DNA from: Sphaerosporella brunnea
Lineage: Eukaryota; Ascomycota; Pezizomycetes; Pezizales; Pyronemataceae
Direction: 5' to 3'
Assembly: GCA_008704415.1 (NCBI GenBank)
Contig: VXIS01000227.1
Location: forward strand, 16,388 to 80,387
DNA length: 64,000 nucleotides
Of this stretch, positions 24,095 to 34,990 are shown one piece after another (within the stretch, counting starts at the first letter, position 1; each line of letters begins with the position of its first letter). Both the position numbers and the translations under genes were made by a program. The notes under the pieces are model-generated. The model was not told where the DNA came from. It saw nothing but the letters and a program-made list of their open reading frames with translations, and made no database searches.

Positions 24095-26112
24095 GTTTTT
24101 TTTTTTACTTTCTTCGTTCGCTATCGTGTGGCCGTTGAGACTTATTATACTGGATTCAGTAAGGGTCGGACGGAATAAAAGCTCCCCACATTGATAGACT
24201 TGGAATATATCAACTCCAAAGGAGTCATGTGTGTTTTTTATATCTCCGGGCTATAGAGAAGGATTAAATCTACAGCGGAGCCAAAAAGCGCTTGGCTGGA
24301 TCGTGTGTGTCCACGAGAGCTACTACGGACACTAACAGCAGTGCTTGCGTTGTTGATGTACCTCTACGACGGGACACAGGTATTGTCTCTGATCGTGAGT
24401 GCGAGTGACGGAAGGGGTTTGTTCCGCCGAATTCTTACACTGCTTTGTATTGCTCAGTGGAAGAGCTTTCATCTCGAAGCCGTTCGCCCTGGCGACAAAC
24501 GTCACAAAATTAGGCGCTCAGTTGTTGCCAAGTAGATGGAGGGAGTGGAGGTGTTTGCCATCGACCCAGAACAACGAATATAAGCTCGGATTGAAACAGG
24601 TTTTTTTTTCGGTCTGGGATATGGCAATTTTTTCTTTATTTTTTTATTTTTTATTTTTTTCCCCAGAAAATTCAAAGCTCAATCCAAACAAATTTGATGC
24701 TGGTGAGTTGTCGGCGCTTGGGTGCTTGCTACGATGTTCATCCTCGAGCTATAATCCGCCGGTGCTGGTATAAGGTGAGCTGTTTCAAAATACGGGAATA
24801 ATGTCTGCGGGTGCTCACCGACCATATCTCAAGACGGTGGCCCGGTGCTGATGGGGCGGTAAAACAAATGGGGCATCAACTGGACTTGCCATTGAAGCCC
24901 ACCGCCGATGACACCTTATATAACCATCCTTTCCGACTAACAACGACGACTTTCCAGAATTCCAACCACGTCAAGGGAAAACCTCGAAACCGGAGGCCGG
25001 TTTCCCAGAGTAAGTAAGAACCCCTTCTGTGTTTTTTGATGCACACATGCTTCGTACTAATGTTCGCTTTTGGAAAATATATCATCACTAACATGGCGTC
25101 CGTCGACCTCACCTCACCTTGGATGATGAGGACGGGCAAGGTCAAGACAACTTCGGAGACCCCCACAGCTCTAGCTCCTCTGTCAGCGGCTACGGCTCGG
25201 AGAACGAGTCCACCTCCCTAACTATGTCTAGGGAAAACCACAAGTGGCCTAAAAACCAGCAGCCCTTCCTACAGAGTAAGCCCACTTCGATTCTCCAGGC
25301 ACACACACACACCCACAGCCGCCTTCAGAACGATATCATCGCCAATACAACGCCCGTCGACCTTACCCTGGATGGTGAGGACGAACAAGGAGGTCAAGAC
25401 GGCTTCGAAGACCACGCCGTCGGCGAACGAGTCCACCTCCCCAACCACCTCAAACGCTGATATTTGCGATGCCGACCTCGAGAACCTGCTGCCTTCCAAT
25501 CTTGGTTCAACGATGTTGATTGGGCTCGGACGTGGTTGCTGGATACCGTGCTGCTGTGCGCCAGCGGCTCTTGTTGGTGCGTTCTCTTTGCCCTTCATGG
25601 CCAGTTTCGGTGAGATATCTGACGACGTGGCTATAAAGAGGCAGGACCAAGTTCGCTGGTATCGTGAGGGAGTGGAGGAAGCGCCAGGCGCAGGTGGCGT
25701 TTTTTTTTACGAGGAAGAGCGGGTTGGGAAGGGGTATATTGGGGAGGGAAAACAATAGAGACAGAAAAACATATGCCTCTGGGTTTTACAACTTTAAACA
25801 AGTGGTAAAATCTAGGTTCTGACGGCGTTGGGCCCGTTTGGGTACCGCTACCGTAGCGATAGTCATGAGGACCGGCAGTGATCGATATGAAACCATGTGA
25901 GGGAAGGAGGAAAGCTTCACTGTACTATCTATCACTCAGTCGCGCATAGCTACCGGACAGCAGTTCTGTCAAAACTCCAGGTTGGCTTATGGTCGGTGGA
26001 TACTCGTAATGAATGGTATCTCTCTTACACTATTGCAAATGGCCACATCAAGACTTGTCCTCTGTTCGCATGTGGTATCTAATCTGTAACCGCCGCCCCA
26101 TTATATCCTATA
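24095..26112. other. Intergenic with degenerate coding-like blocks
   Basis: Mostly non-coding, with T-rich tracts at 24601-24660. The part 24811-25460 contains two related blocks (see the separate entry). The remaining sequence to 26112 shows nothing recognisable. Confidence 0.5.
24811..25460 (+). pseudogene. Possible relic or unrecognised gene with duplicated exon block
   Basis: Two related coding-like blocks occur in tandem. Block A reads DDEDGQGQDNFGDP after a VDLT motif, and block B reads VDLTLDGEDEQGGQDGFED. Each block is preceded by a similar segment ending CAGAGTAAG, which looks like a splice donor (25008-25016 and 25271-25279). In block A the VDLT-to-DDED join is broken by an extra TCACC (local duplication CTCACCTCACC), shifting frame. 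I do not recognise the protein. It may be a decayed gene or a rapidly evolving one whose splicing I have not solved. Confidence 0.3.
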
Positions 26113-26793
26113 TCACCTCCTCCATCCTCCAACCCTCATAATCCCATCCGTTCCCACCGCCTCCCCGGGATCCGCCCCCCTCTGAAGCAACAACCCAACC
26201 AAAGGCCACACCTCGCCGGACCACGCATACGACAAGGGCGGCCTACCCTTTGCGTCGGCCGCATTGACATCAGCTCCATAATCCAGCAACAACTCGACCA
26301 TTTCCAACTGCCCATCACGTCTCCAACACACATCACTCCCCCAAGCACCGCCGTCCCAGCAAGCTACATGCAGCAACGTTGTGCGTTCCCCCTCCAGCGG
26401 CACGCCCGCATCCAGCAGCGTCCGCACCATCGAGTGTTTCCCGAAATGTATCGCCGAGTGCACAAACTGGGGGCTCGGGGAAAAGCCAAGCGATAGCAGC
26501 CTTGTGAGCACCGAGTTTCGGTCCAGAGCTATGATCCGGTGGAGCGGGCGCGAGCTCTTGTTGTTGTTGTCGTCGTCGTCGTCGTCATCATCAGCTTCTT
26601 CGAAGTCTAGGTCTGTGCTTGCCGGAGGCGCTATGCGTGCCACCCGTTGGTGCAGCGGCTTGTCGAGGAGGGCGAAGAAGTAGCTGTTCGTCTGCAGGAG
26701 GGAGTTGACATCGCAGATGGGGAGGTGAGAGGCGATCTCGAGATGTAACTCTGGGGGTATCTGCAAGAAGCTTAAACGCGACGTCGTCGCCAT
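26113..26793 (-). CDS. F-box-like/ankyrin protein
   Basis: Single-exon reading frame of 226 residues starting MATTSRLSFLQIPPELHLEI. The open frame continues upstream to 27231, but this ATG begins directly with the F-box-like segment (LQIPPELHLEIASHLP ... NSLLQTNSYFFALLD), as in the gene at 22337. A poly-Asp/Asn stretch follows, then ankyrin-like repeats: VHSAIHFGKHSMVRTLLDAG, TLLHVACWDG, EMVELLLDYGADVNAADAKG and PPLSYAWSG. A TATATATATA box lies at about 26848-26857, some 55-65 bases upstream of the start. Function unknown; SCF substrate adaptor is possible by family analogy. Confidence 0.8.
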   Translation of the reverse strand: MATTSRLSFLQIPPELHLEIASHLPICDVNSLLQTNSYFFALLDKPLHQRVARIAPPASTDLDFEEADDDDDDDDNNNKSSRPLHRIIALDRNSVLTRLLSLGFSPSPQFVHSAIHFGKHSMVRTLLDAGVPLEGERTTLLHVACWDGGAWGSDVCWRRDGQLEMVELLLDYGADVNAADAKGRPPLSYAWSGEVWPLVGLLLQRGADPGEAVGTDGIMRVGGWRR

Positions 26794-28716
26794 AGTTGCT
26801 ACGAGATTAAGGAGGCCATCTCTACAGAGCTCCGGCAGCGCAAAGATATATATATACTTCTTTTTACATATCCGCAGCCCCCCTGCAGTATCGCAACGAG
26901 ATGTCCCCTTATAGTAACTGCACGGGCCCGGCGGCGGCGCGGAAACTTGGAAGTAAGCGATCGATTGACTTGAAGGGGTATTCGGCTGCGTGCCTGGGGG
27001 GATAGGATAGAGTAGACACGGGTTATATAAGGAGGGGGGGGGGGGCGGTTTGCCGTTTATGCATAAGATAGCGTAGGCAGATACATATATGCGGGTTGAC
27101 GTGTTGCATGCGAGAGCACTCGCGTGGTTGGGTGCACACGACAACACTATTCCGGTAGTTCTCAAGAGATACATAGTGGCAAGTGCAAAACCGCCCGATG
27201 TAAGTGCAGTTGGAGCTCCTCCATCGGCCATCTCGTCTTCGACACTTGGGGGAGATGCCGAGATACATATCTACGGGGGGTTTTTCTTTTTTTGACGCAT
27301 CCTGCAACTTCCCAAGCGGGTAGTCTGTGGTAGAGATGAGATACATACCATACCATACATACCTACCTCCAGGGGTAACGGGAAGTAATTCGAGAATGGC
27401 TCGGATTGTACTCGACCGGTCCGCAATCTAGATCTCTCGATGTCTGAACGTTTTTTTTTTTTGTTTCTTCCGGGACCTCGCCGGAAATAACCACAACCGG
27501 CCACAATAACAATGCCACCGTTTTTTTTCCCCCCAAAAGGCCGCATAAGAAGGTGTGTAAATTCCCAAGGCTTACTAACCACAGCCTCTCTTTTTATCTA
27601 GTACTTCGACCCCTCCGCCTGAAAGATGCCATCGCCATTGACTGTTGCCCTTTTGATCCAACAACTCTTCCGCCGCAGCAACCCCCCCCCTCTCTCCAAC
27701 TCCCCCCCCCCCCCCCATCCACTCAAAAACTATGCCATTTGAATCCTCAAAGCCCTTTCCCTCACGGATAGGGACCCAAATGCCCCCATCAGCTTCCGTC
27801 GTGCTCAAGCTTTGCCGGTGGTGGCTGTGTGGGCACTTTTCTTCCTCCGCCTCTACCGTAGGCTTACGAGTTCCATGGTAAGACAGGCTTGTCACGACCG
27901 GGCTTGCTTATCATGTATGCTCATCATGGCTCGGGGGGGGGGGGGAGGGTTCCATCTACTGGGTGGTTCCTCCGGTATCTGGGAAGCAGAAAGCTACGAA
28001 CCTACTCGTGCGCGTGGCCGGCATTTAGAACCAAAAAAAAAAAAAAAAAAAAAGGCAAGTGGCGGAAACTTACTCGAAGGGTGAATCGTTGAGGTGCAAA
28101 ATCACCAGATCGAAAAGGTCTCGCCCTCGCTCATTTCTAAATGCCTGCGCATCAAACACCACGGAAACTTGTTGGTCGGCTACACAAACACCAAACCAAC
28201 TTGAAGAAGCCGAAGCATCACCATCACCACTGCTCCAGAAAAAAAAAAGGCGTCCCATTCAAAAGTAAACAAGCAAGTTGCAGCGACCCCCGCGACGATG
28301 TATGCATGCTATATACTCCCCGGAAAAACGACAAAAAGGAAAGGAAAACAACCCTGGGCGCGGTGCCAGGTGGCGCAACTTTTTGACGGGTTTCTGCGTC
28401 GTCAAGTAGATGGTCTAGCGCGTTAAGACGAGTCAGTCACAGCAGCTGGCCGAAAAGACGGAATGTGGTGACAGCATCTGCAGAGCATCATCGCCGGTAA
28501 GCCATCGGCCAGGACCCTTTTCGATCTAAAGAACAAGCACTGATGATAACAAAGAAAACGCCCCTTCGCTAGAAAAATGCGCAGAACAAAAAAAATGCAA
28601 AGCCAGATATCATTACAACAGTCATGTATGTTCAAAAAGAAGCCAAAGCAAAAAAACACCTGCAAGCAAGCCGAGTCAAAATAACCACAAGCTTGCTCCA
28701 TTCTTCCCACTGCCCT
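26794..28716. other. Intergenic, rich in G/C and A homopolymers
   Basis: No gene supported. Contains G12 (27034-27045), C9 (27682-27690), C15 (27702-27716), G13 (27933-27945) and A21 (28033-28053). It is the 3' flank of the Mso1-like gene and the upstream region of the F-box/ankyrin gene. Confidence 0.6.
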
Positions 28717-29433
28717 TTACCGATAAGGCGGCCTTCCAGCAGCAGGCCCACTCGGCAATCCCGGCCTTCCCGCACCCCTTCTCATGTTGCCGCCTCCACC
28801 AGGATAGTTGTTCGCCGGCGGCTCATGGCGACCACCATGTCCATCATCCCACGGCATTCCAGATCCCATATATGGTTGCTGCCCACCGTCGCCCCTTGGC
28901 GGACCCATAGGCATCTCAACTCTTCCTCCCCCTGGAGCTTGCATCTGCTGAGGCGGAGGACTAGAAGCCGCTCCGCGACTGCCCCAAAGCCGCTCCTTGA
29001 TCCTCTGCTGCGCCGTCAAATTTCCACCGCCTCCTCCCGGCGCGCCCGAGGGTTCATCGGGAAACAACTGGGGTCTGCTGGCACTGCCAGCACTGGCCAT
29101 CCGACCGATCGTCGGCCGTTGCTGGTCCGCCGGAGCATCCCAGATGTCGCTGAGAGAAGTTCCAGACTGGTGATTTGCGGCCTGGGCGGCGGGGGCTTGG
29201 CGGCGACCGTAGGTGTTACGGAGAGAGGTGGCGGGGGAGTTGGAACGCGCGTTCTGAGGGGGTGGTAACCATGTGGGATAGGGTCGGCCGTGCTGGACTT
29301 GCTCCGCGTAGTAGTTGCGCAAGACACGTGTTATGTGGGAATCGTCTTCGGTATCGCCGTCAGCCTCGTCGCCTTGACGCAGGGAGGCATAGCGGGTTTT
29401 GGTTGCGGTGAGGATGTTGGAGAAGTAGGACAT
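28717..29433 (-). CDS. mso1: Mso1-like Sec1-binding exocytosis protein
   Basis: Single exon of 238 residues. The first ~60 residues match the Sec1-binding region of Mso1: MSYFSNILTATKTRYASLR, an acidic GDTEDDSHITRVLRNYY, then GRPYPTWLPPP. In the family this peptide binds the Sec1/Munc18 protein at sites of vesicle fusion with the plasma membrane. The remainder is disordered, rich in Gly, Pro, Gln and Arg, with a short basic-aromatic segment AQQRIKERLWGSRG. The frame is open 29 codons upstream, but the chosen ATG gives the conserved start. It is divergently arranged with the small ORF at 29605. Confidence 0.85.
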   Translation of the reverse strand: MSYFSNILTATKTRYASLRQGDEADGDTEDDSHITRVLRNYYAEQVQHGRPYPTWLPPPQNARSNSPATSLRNTYGRRQAPAAQAANHQSGTSLSDIWDAPADQQRPTIGRMASAGSASRPQLFPDEPSGAPGGGGGNLTAQQRIKERLWGSRGAASSPPPQQMQAPGGGRVEMPMGPPRGDGGQQPYMGSGMPWDDGHGGRHEPPANNYPGGGGNMRRGAGRPGLPSGPAAGRPPYR

Positions 29434-29604
29434 TGTGTTTTGCGGGAGGGATAAAGAGGTTGGGTTGCTTGGTGATGGTCTGTGGGACGGAAGAGCTTTG
29501 AGCACTGGCATCCCGACCAATTAAGCGCCACACCACAGCTCTCGTAATCTACCCTCCTGGCATCGCGTCTCACCGCCAAAACAAACCACCACGCAAACCC
29601 AACC

Positions 29605-29895
29605 ATGACCGCACAACCACCACCACCCTCAGAAGCCGTACCACCGCCGCAACCTGCTCCCGAAGCGCTTGAACCGATCGCAGAAGAACAGCCAGACCAG
29701 CAAGGGCCCGATGGCCGGCGCGTCAAGCAGCTGCGAATGCCATTCATGCACGCGCTCGACAAAAGCTTGTCGCAGTGTAGCTACAAAGTGGCCGATATCT
29801 GGTTGGAACTCAAGCATTTTGCATTTTGGGGACGAAACCAACTTATCTTCGAAGTGCATGCACACAACACTTGGAATAGCTGCATGCAAGGCTAA
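29605..29895 (+). pseudogene. Small ORF, possible truncated Nnf1-like kinetochore gene
   Basis: 96-residue frame. After a Pro/Glu-rich start, residues ~38-61 (RRVKQLRMPFMHALDKSLSQ then CSYK) resemble the N-terminal helix of fungal Nnf1, a subunit of the Mis12/MIND kinetochore complex, where the family continues with a CSYxNF-type motif. Here similarity stops at CSYK and the frame runs into unrelated sequence with a stop at 29893-29895, followed by a 23-nt A-run. No donor/acceptor pair restoring the family sequence is visible before the convergent gene at 29969. It could be a truncated copy, or an unrelated small protein; the Nnf1 likeness is from memory of the family and is weak. Confidence 0.3.
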
Positions 29896-29914
29896 CCATA
29901 CATATCTATGAGAC

Positions 29915-29937
29915 AAAAAAAAAAAAAAAAAAAAAAA
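29915..29937. repeat. A23 homopolymer
   Basis: Uninterrupted 23-nt A-run just after the small ORF; could mark a retro-copied 3' end or a simple expansion. Confidence 0.9.
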
Positions 29938-29968
29938 CATTACTACTCTCTCTCCACTCTCCAAAACA

Positions 29969-30707
29969 TTACACCGCAACTGCAGCCGCCACAAGCGCAC
30001 CAGCAGCCACCAGCCATCCCTTAACAGCGTTACCAGAAGCCGCCGAATGCGACGTCGCCGAAGCGGCAGCACCAGAAGTCCCGCTAGGCGAGGATCCGCC
30101 AGTGGTAGCCGAGCTCTTGCTGCTGGTTCCCTTCACACCGCCGAACGGGCTACTGCTAGGGGAAAGGTTCTCGGCGGCGGCTTTGGCAGCGGACATGAAT
30201 GAGGCCAAGGTCTTTCCAGAGGGAGGGTTTATGACGCCGACCATGCCGCTTTGGCAATGTTTCCCTTGGGAGCAGTCTTTTGTACGTCAGCTACAACAAT
30301 CTGCAATCTACAATCGCTCGCCATCATTCCCAGGAGAACTTACAAAACCAAATCGGGTTCGTATCATTAATCTTCACGGTAAACGTCGGGAAATCCGTAG
30401 TACCCGCCGCGACGGGCATGAAGCCAGACCAGATCGTGCTGGCTCCCGACAGCGGCTGGCACGGCTTGTCGAACGAGCTCTGCACCACCGAGTGGTTGCG
30501 CGGCCAGTAACGGAATTCGATCCACGATCCGACTTCGGCCTTGATCTCGGACGGTGAGAAGGCTAGGTCCCCGTTTGCGTCAGAGACTTTGACGATTGTT
30601 ACTGCCCCTGAGGTTGCGGTTGCTGCGGCGGAGGAGGTCGCGCTTTGCGCAGATACTAGAGAGCCGGCGAGGGAGAGGAGGAAGAGGGAGGCCTTAGGGA
30701 AATACAT
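29969..30707 (-). CDS. GPI-anchored cupredoxin-like secreted protein
   Basis: Extracellular serine-rich protein with a cupredoxin fold, 223 residues from two exons (30707-30344 and 30276-29969; 67-nt intron). Residues 1-20 are a signal peptide (MYFPKASLFLLSLAGSLVSA). The cupredoxin domain spans about 35-140. Putative type I copper ligands are all present: His72 (RNHSVV), Cys123 and His128 (FYCSQGKHC) and Met133 (SGMVGV); Cys83 and Cys129 could form a disulfide. Splicing recreates the FYC motif across the junction, supporting the unusual AAAAG acceptor. A Ser/Thr/Gly-rich linker (about 155-200) leads to a hydrophobic C-terminal tail suited to GPI attachment. Located at the cell wall/plasma membrane by inference; substrate unknown. 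Confidence 0.88.
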
Positions 30708-33555
30708 GGTGATGAGATGAGCTGAGGGAGGGTTGCTTCTTGGTGGAGGGAGGATGTGGTTTCGGTGGTGGATATATGTAATGAGCTCGAGGTGAAGAAG
30801 GAGCCTGGCCTTTCTTGCTTGAGGAGAGGAGGGAGAAGAAGAGGAGGAGTGTTGGTTTATTCGCTCTGTGTCTATCGAAAACACAACAGTTATCAGCGCG
30901 GTGTGCTTGCTTATATATAGCCATTCCGTGCCAACCTCATCCATTCCCCCCAGCCAATCCTGACATTACGCCTTGTCTCACGTCCTCTCCTTGTGCTTCA
31001 TCAGTCCGATGCAGCTACAAGAATAGGCAAGAGGCGCTGGCCTTGAAAGCATCGCAATCCATGCTGTAACTTGCAGTGCCTCATGGATAGTCTGGCCGAA
31101 ACGCCGCTCTCGGTCGAGTTTCGTTGGCAGAGTGTGCCCCCAACTGCCAACTGCGGCGGCAACGGAAATCCCGGCACTAAGGCACATCCCCCGCAAAGCT
31201 TGGTTTTGTAAACCCCTGCAGACACAGTACGCAAGCTTTTTTCTTCTCAGCACAACATAGGAGCGAGGGCTTTCCGCTATTGGATTTGTCGAGATACGTA
31301 TGCTATGCGTGCGTGATCGCGGACGCATGGCATCGGTCAGAGATAACGCTGGGACGGGAATAAAATTAGCTTTCCTCCTCGCATTTATTGGGGGGCTGAA
31401 GCGGCCTCCACCCCCCGGCGGCGTTCCTCCCATCCACGCCCACCCACCGCCGCTTCCCGCACATTCTCTCAAGCTTCGATACCCGCTACCGTCTCTCGTC
31501 AAACTTCAAACCTCAAACTCGATCGGCTAAGAACCTGAAACCCGGGTTGTGCTGCAACCATTTCCACACACAACCCATACACTCGCGTGTTTTACTGGAA
31601 GCTTAGCTTCCCCAGACGCCCTCTCAGCCTCACAACCGCATACAAGCGATGAAACAGCAAGGGAATGTGGGGTAAGTGCAAATCTCGCTTTGCAAACAAC
31701 CACTGCAAACCCGGCGACTTGTAAACTCTGTACAAGTCACGATCCCGAATCGCGATTGCTCGACTCTGGCGGCTGAGGAGCCGCCGCCTAGTGCGAGAGA
31801 GGCTGGCCAACCGCAGCAAACCACACCACACTCTATTTACCGCTGAAAAAAAGGCCTTCTGGAAACCCTACACAAACTGTGGAAGACCCAACTTTCTAGC
31901 ATAACCGGATACATCCGTGCATAGATACTTCTTTGTTTGTTATCAATTTTGGGTACTCTCGTAGACCGTAACCGGCGAGTTTGGGTACGTACCTATGGAG
32001 TCCACAGCCTCGTACTATTATTTGTCAAAAGTGAAATGGTGACTTGAAGGACTCAGAGGGGGGCCGTGCCGGATGCATGATCTCAAGGAAATTGAGGAAA
32101 GGTAAAATGATGAACTGCCAGGCACTGGAAGGCCCGTAGGTTGTAACTTTTCTTACGGGGGTGCGTCCTACCGAAAAGCCAGCCTTTCGCTCCAAATAAT
32201 AGCAACCAACGAAGGGAGCCCAGAAGGTTGGGGATAGCATTCAGCAAAAGTGAATCCTAATACCTAGCTTGCTTAATCGTGAATTTATTCTTTTCGCTAT
32301 GAAAGTTCAGTACGCTCGGCCGCCAGAGATGGTCCATTAACCACGTGCTCAATCCCTCTCAACCTCTCAATCCACGAACATCACCACCCACATCGATCTC
32401 ACTTGCACACAAATATCGCATCAACGATCAATTATATTCCGTATTCCGTTACATTACTCATCTACACCCCCTTCCCTTCCCTTTCCTAGCTGTCTAGCTG
32501 TCCTCCATTAGCAAAGCAAACACCGCAAATCCCTCCCACAACGGTCCATAGCCCTCGATAGATAAGCAAAGCAAACCTGCAATCCGCTCTGTTGAAGTTG
32601 AAAACTGCACTTTGCATGCTGTCCAAATTTGTGTGTGTATCCGTGCGTGCGTACTAGGATCGACAAGACACGATGGTGTCAAAGCGAGACGAAGCGAATT
32701 ACTGCCACAGTTGGCGGGCGGATGGTGGTGGTGGTGGTGGTGATGGTGTTGGTGGTGGTGGTGATGGTGATGGTGGTGGTGATGATTGACGATTGCGATG
32801 ATGGTGATAGTGATTGATATTGTGAATCTCTTGCTGCAAATACTGATACTGACCCGAATATTTCGTTTCTGACAGGATTGATACTGATACTGATGAAACT
32901 GTACTGTGTGCTTCGATTCGATTGACGAAAAAAAGACGAAGAAAATTACTGCTCAAAAATTCAAGTTGCCTCTCTCTTCGTTTTTTTGGAAGATATTGTA
33001 GTAGCCAATCCAAGGAAAATGTGATGTAGGAGGAGGAGGAGGACGAGGAGGACGAGGACGAGTGCCGACACAGTCGCGTAGTATTTTGTTCTTTTCTGAT
33101 TTCTGAAATTTCTGATCCCATATTCGCCGCTGATGAAGATCCGAACCCATCATCATCGTCGTCGAAAATTCTCCGCCAAATTGCTGCCGAAAAAACCCCA
33201 CCGACCAACCACCCACAGCACAAAGCCTCTGGAAATACAAGTGAAGGAAATGCAAAACCAGAGTAACAACATAGGCAAAGGGAAAAGGAACAAGCAACAA
33301 GGACAAGGAAATGAAAGGTCGCAGCAAATTAAGAAATACAATCAGTGAAGGGGATGATTTGATGACGTGACGTGAAAAGTTGGTAGAGAAACTTTTTGCT
33401 GATGATGGTGACAAATTTCAAGTGTTACAGACGGCTGAACGTTGACCAATCAAAGCACAGAGACAAGTATTAAAAGCCGCGCCCATGTGTAATATCCCTC
33501 GGTGTACTATGATGATTAGCAATCGTTCAACTCTGCCGTATTTCTGACTGTCCCT
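30708..33555. other. 2.8 kb intergenic
   Basis: No recognisable gene. Includes a TATATATA box on the minus side near 30911-30918, upstream of the cupredoxin gene. A long GGT/GAT-rich microsatellite lies at about 32722-32790 and a GGA-rich run at 33030-33060. The open frames over these repeats are low-complexity and not supported. Confidence 0.55.
32722..32790. repeat. GGT/GAT trinucleotide microsatellite
   Basis: Degenerate run of GGT with interspersed GAT and GTT triplets over ~70 bp. Confidence 0.9.
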
Positions 33556-34822
33556 CTATCTCCTGTAGCCGCTGCGGTCGTCCTCGTAGCCGCCATAGTT
33601 CCTGCCACCCTCGGGAATGCGAGGAGGGGCATCCGAAGGGGGAGCACGCGAATAGCCGCTATCACGATCACCGTAAGCGTAAGACTCACGGGGAGTACGA
33701 CGATCATCGCCGCCACGGCTGCTGTACCTATCCTCGCCTCTCGGTCCTCCATATCTGTCTTCACGGCCAGCATAGCGATCAACGCCACGAGGACCACCAC
33801 CATAGTCGTCACGGCTGTCGCGAGAACGGTAGTGACGCTCACCAGCATCACGGTCGTCGTAGCGCGACGAGTATCCACCACCACCACCACCACCACCACG
33901 ACGGTCGTAGTCATCGTAGTAGCGGCCTCCACGGGGAGGACGGCGGTCGTCAAAGCGGCCAGGAGGTCCACGGCGGAAATCGTCTGCTGGAAAGTTAGCT
34001 GAGAGTACGGAAAGGTTTGCTGAACAGGCGCTTGAGTAATCACCTCGCTTTGGCGGTCCGAAGTATTTGCCGGGCGTGGGAGTTCTAGGTCGGCTGCGCC
34101 TTGCCTTCTCGATGCTTAAAGTTCTTCCCTCGAAAGTCTCTCCTTGAAGACCCTCCTTGGCTCCATCAGCGGACTCCAGGGTGGCCATTTTCACGAATCC
34201 GAATCCGCGAGACTCTTTGGTGTGCGGGTCCAACATGATTTGGCACTTCTCGACTTCACCATACTTGGCGAAGAGACGCATGACGTCCTCCTCGGTGAGA
34301 CGAGGGTGGATACCAGTCACGAAAAGGTTGGTACCAGTGTTAGTCGCATCACCACCAGCGGATCCATTGTTACGGCGGTCACCGCCACGGTCGGACGCGT
34401 TAGACATGTCATCACCAGGACGACGATCGTCGGCACGTTCGTTAGCACCCGCGCTGCTGAGGCGTTAGCATCTGGCTGCTGAATGTCGCGTTGAAGTCAT
34501 TGAAAACTTACCGATCGCCCATCCGGCCTCCAGGGGAAGCGCTGCGGTTGCGGTCCCTCCTGGCAGGCGAGTCGCGCCGACGAGGCGACATGGAGCGATC
34601 ATCCCGCGGGTACTGATCGCGAGACTCTCCGTCTGTGCAGGGTCAGCCAGATGAACGTTGTCGTTGGACGTGCGTGCATGACGCGTCGTGAGAAAAGTTA
34701 TCGACAAAGGCGCCGGAAACAAGATGTTGCAGTCGCTTCGGGCAGCGGAACTGTCGAGGGGAGAGGAGTTAGAAAGAAAGCTTACCATCGTAGCGGCCGC
34801 TCTCATTTTCGTAATCCATCAT
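33556..34822 (-). CDS. Tra2-like SR/RRM RNA-binding protein
   Basis: Nuclear RNA-binding protein of the transformer-2/SR type, a splicing regulator by family. Exons: 34822-34786, 34632-34512, 34456-34044 and (33983 or 33986)-33556. The N-terminal exons give an Arg/Ser-rich region (DRSMSPRRRDSPARR, then NRSASPGG). One RRM follows: RNP2 NLFVTGIHPRLTEED, RNP1 SRGFGFVKM, ending GRTLSIEKARRSRPRTPTPG as in Tra2. The C-terminus is RGG/DR-rich (RRGGGGGGGGYSSRYDDRDA). ATG-ATG lies at the start (34822 or 34819). The last intron has no stop and is a multiple of 3, so it could also be retained. A 5' UTR intron is likely at 34895-34990. Confidence 0.88.
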
Positions 34823-34894
34823 GGTGGGTATTGCTGTCGGGGTGGTCGTGTAGGTGGATGGTGACTGGTTGTTGTCGAAGTGTAAGTTAAGGAA

Positions 34895-34990
34895 CTGAAA
34901 GATAAACTGCGACTTCGCCACGCGATGGAGGTGGTGGTTGTTGTTGCTGTCGTTGCTGCAGCGTTTCGGTCGGAGAAAAGTCAAACTTAC
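34895..34990 (-). other. Probable 5' UTR intron of the Tra2-like gene
   Basis: On the minus strand a consensus donor GTAAGT (34990-34985) and acceptor TTTCAG (ending 34895) bracket 96 nt in the leader. 5' UTR introns are common in SR-protein genes. Confidence 0.55.

Noticed and set aside
26794..27231. N-terminal extension of the F-box/ankyrin frame
   Set aside because: Low-complexity peptide without motif; the ATG at 26793 begins directly with the F-box-like segment and has a TATA-like box upstream.
32699..33223. Ser/Pro-rich minus-strand frame
   Set aside because: Encoded by the GGT/GGA microsatellites; no conserved segment.
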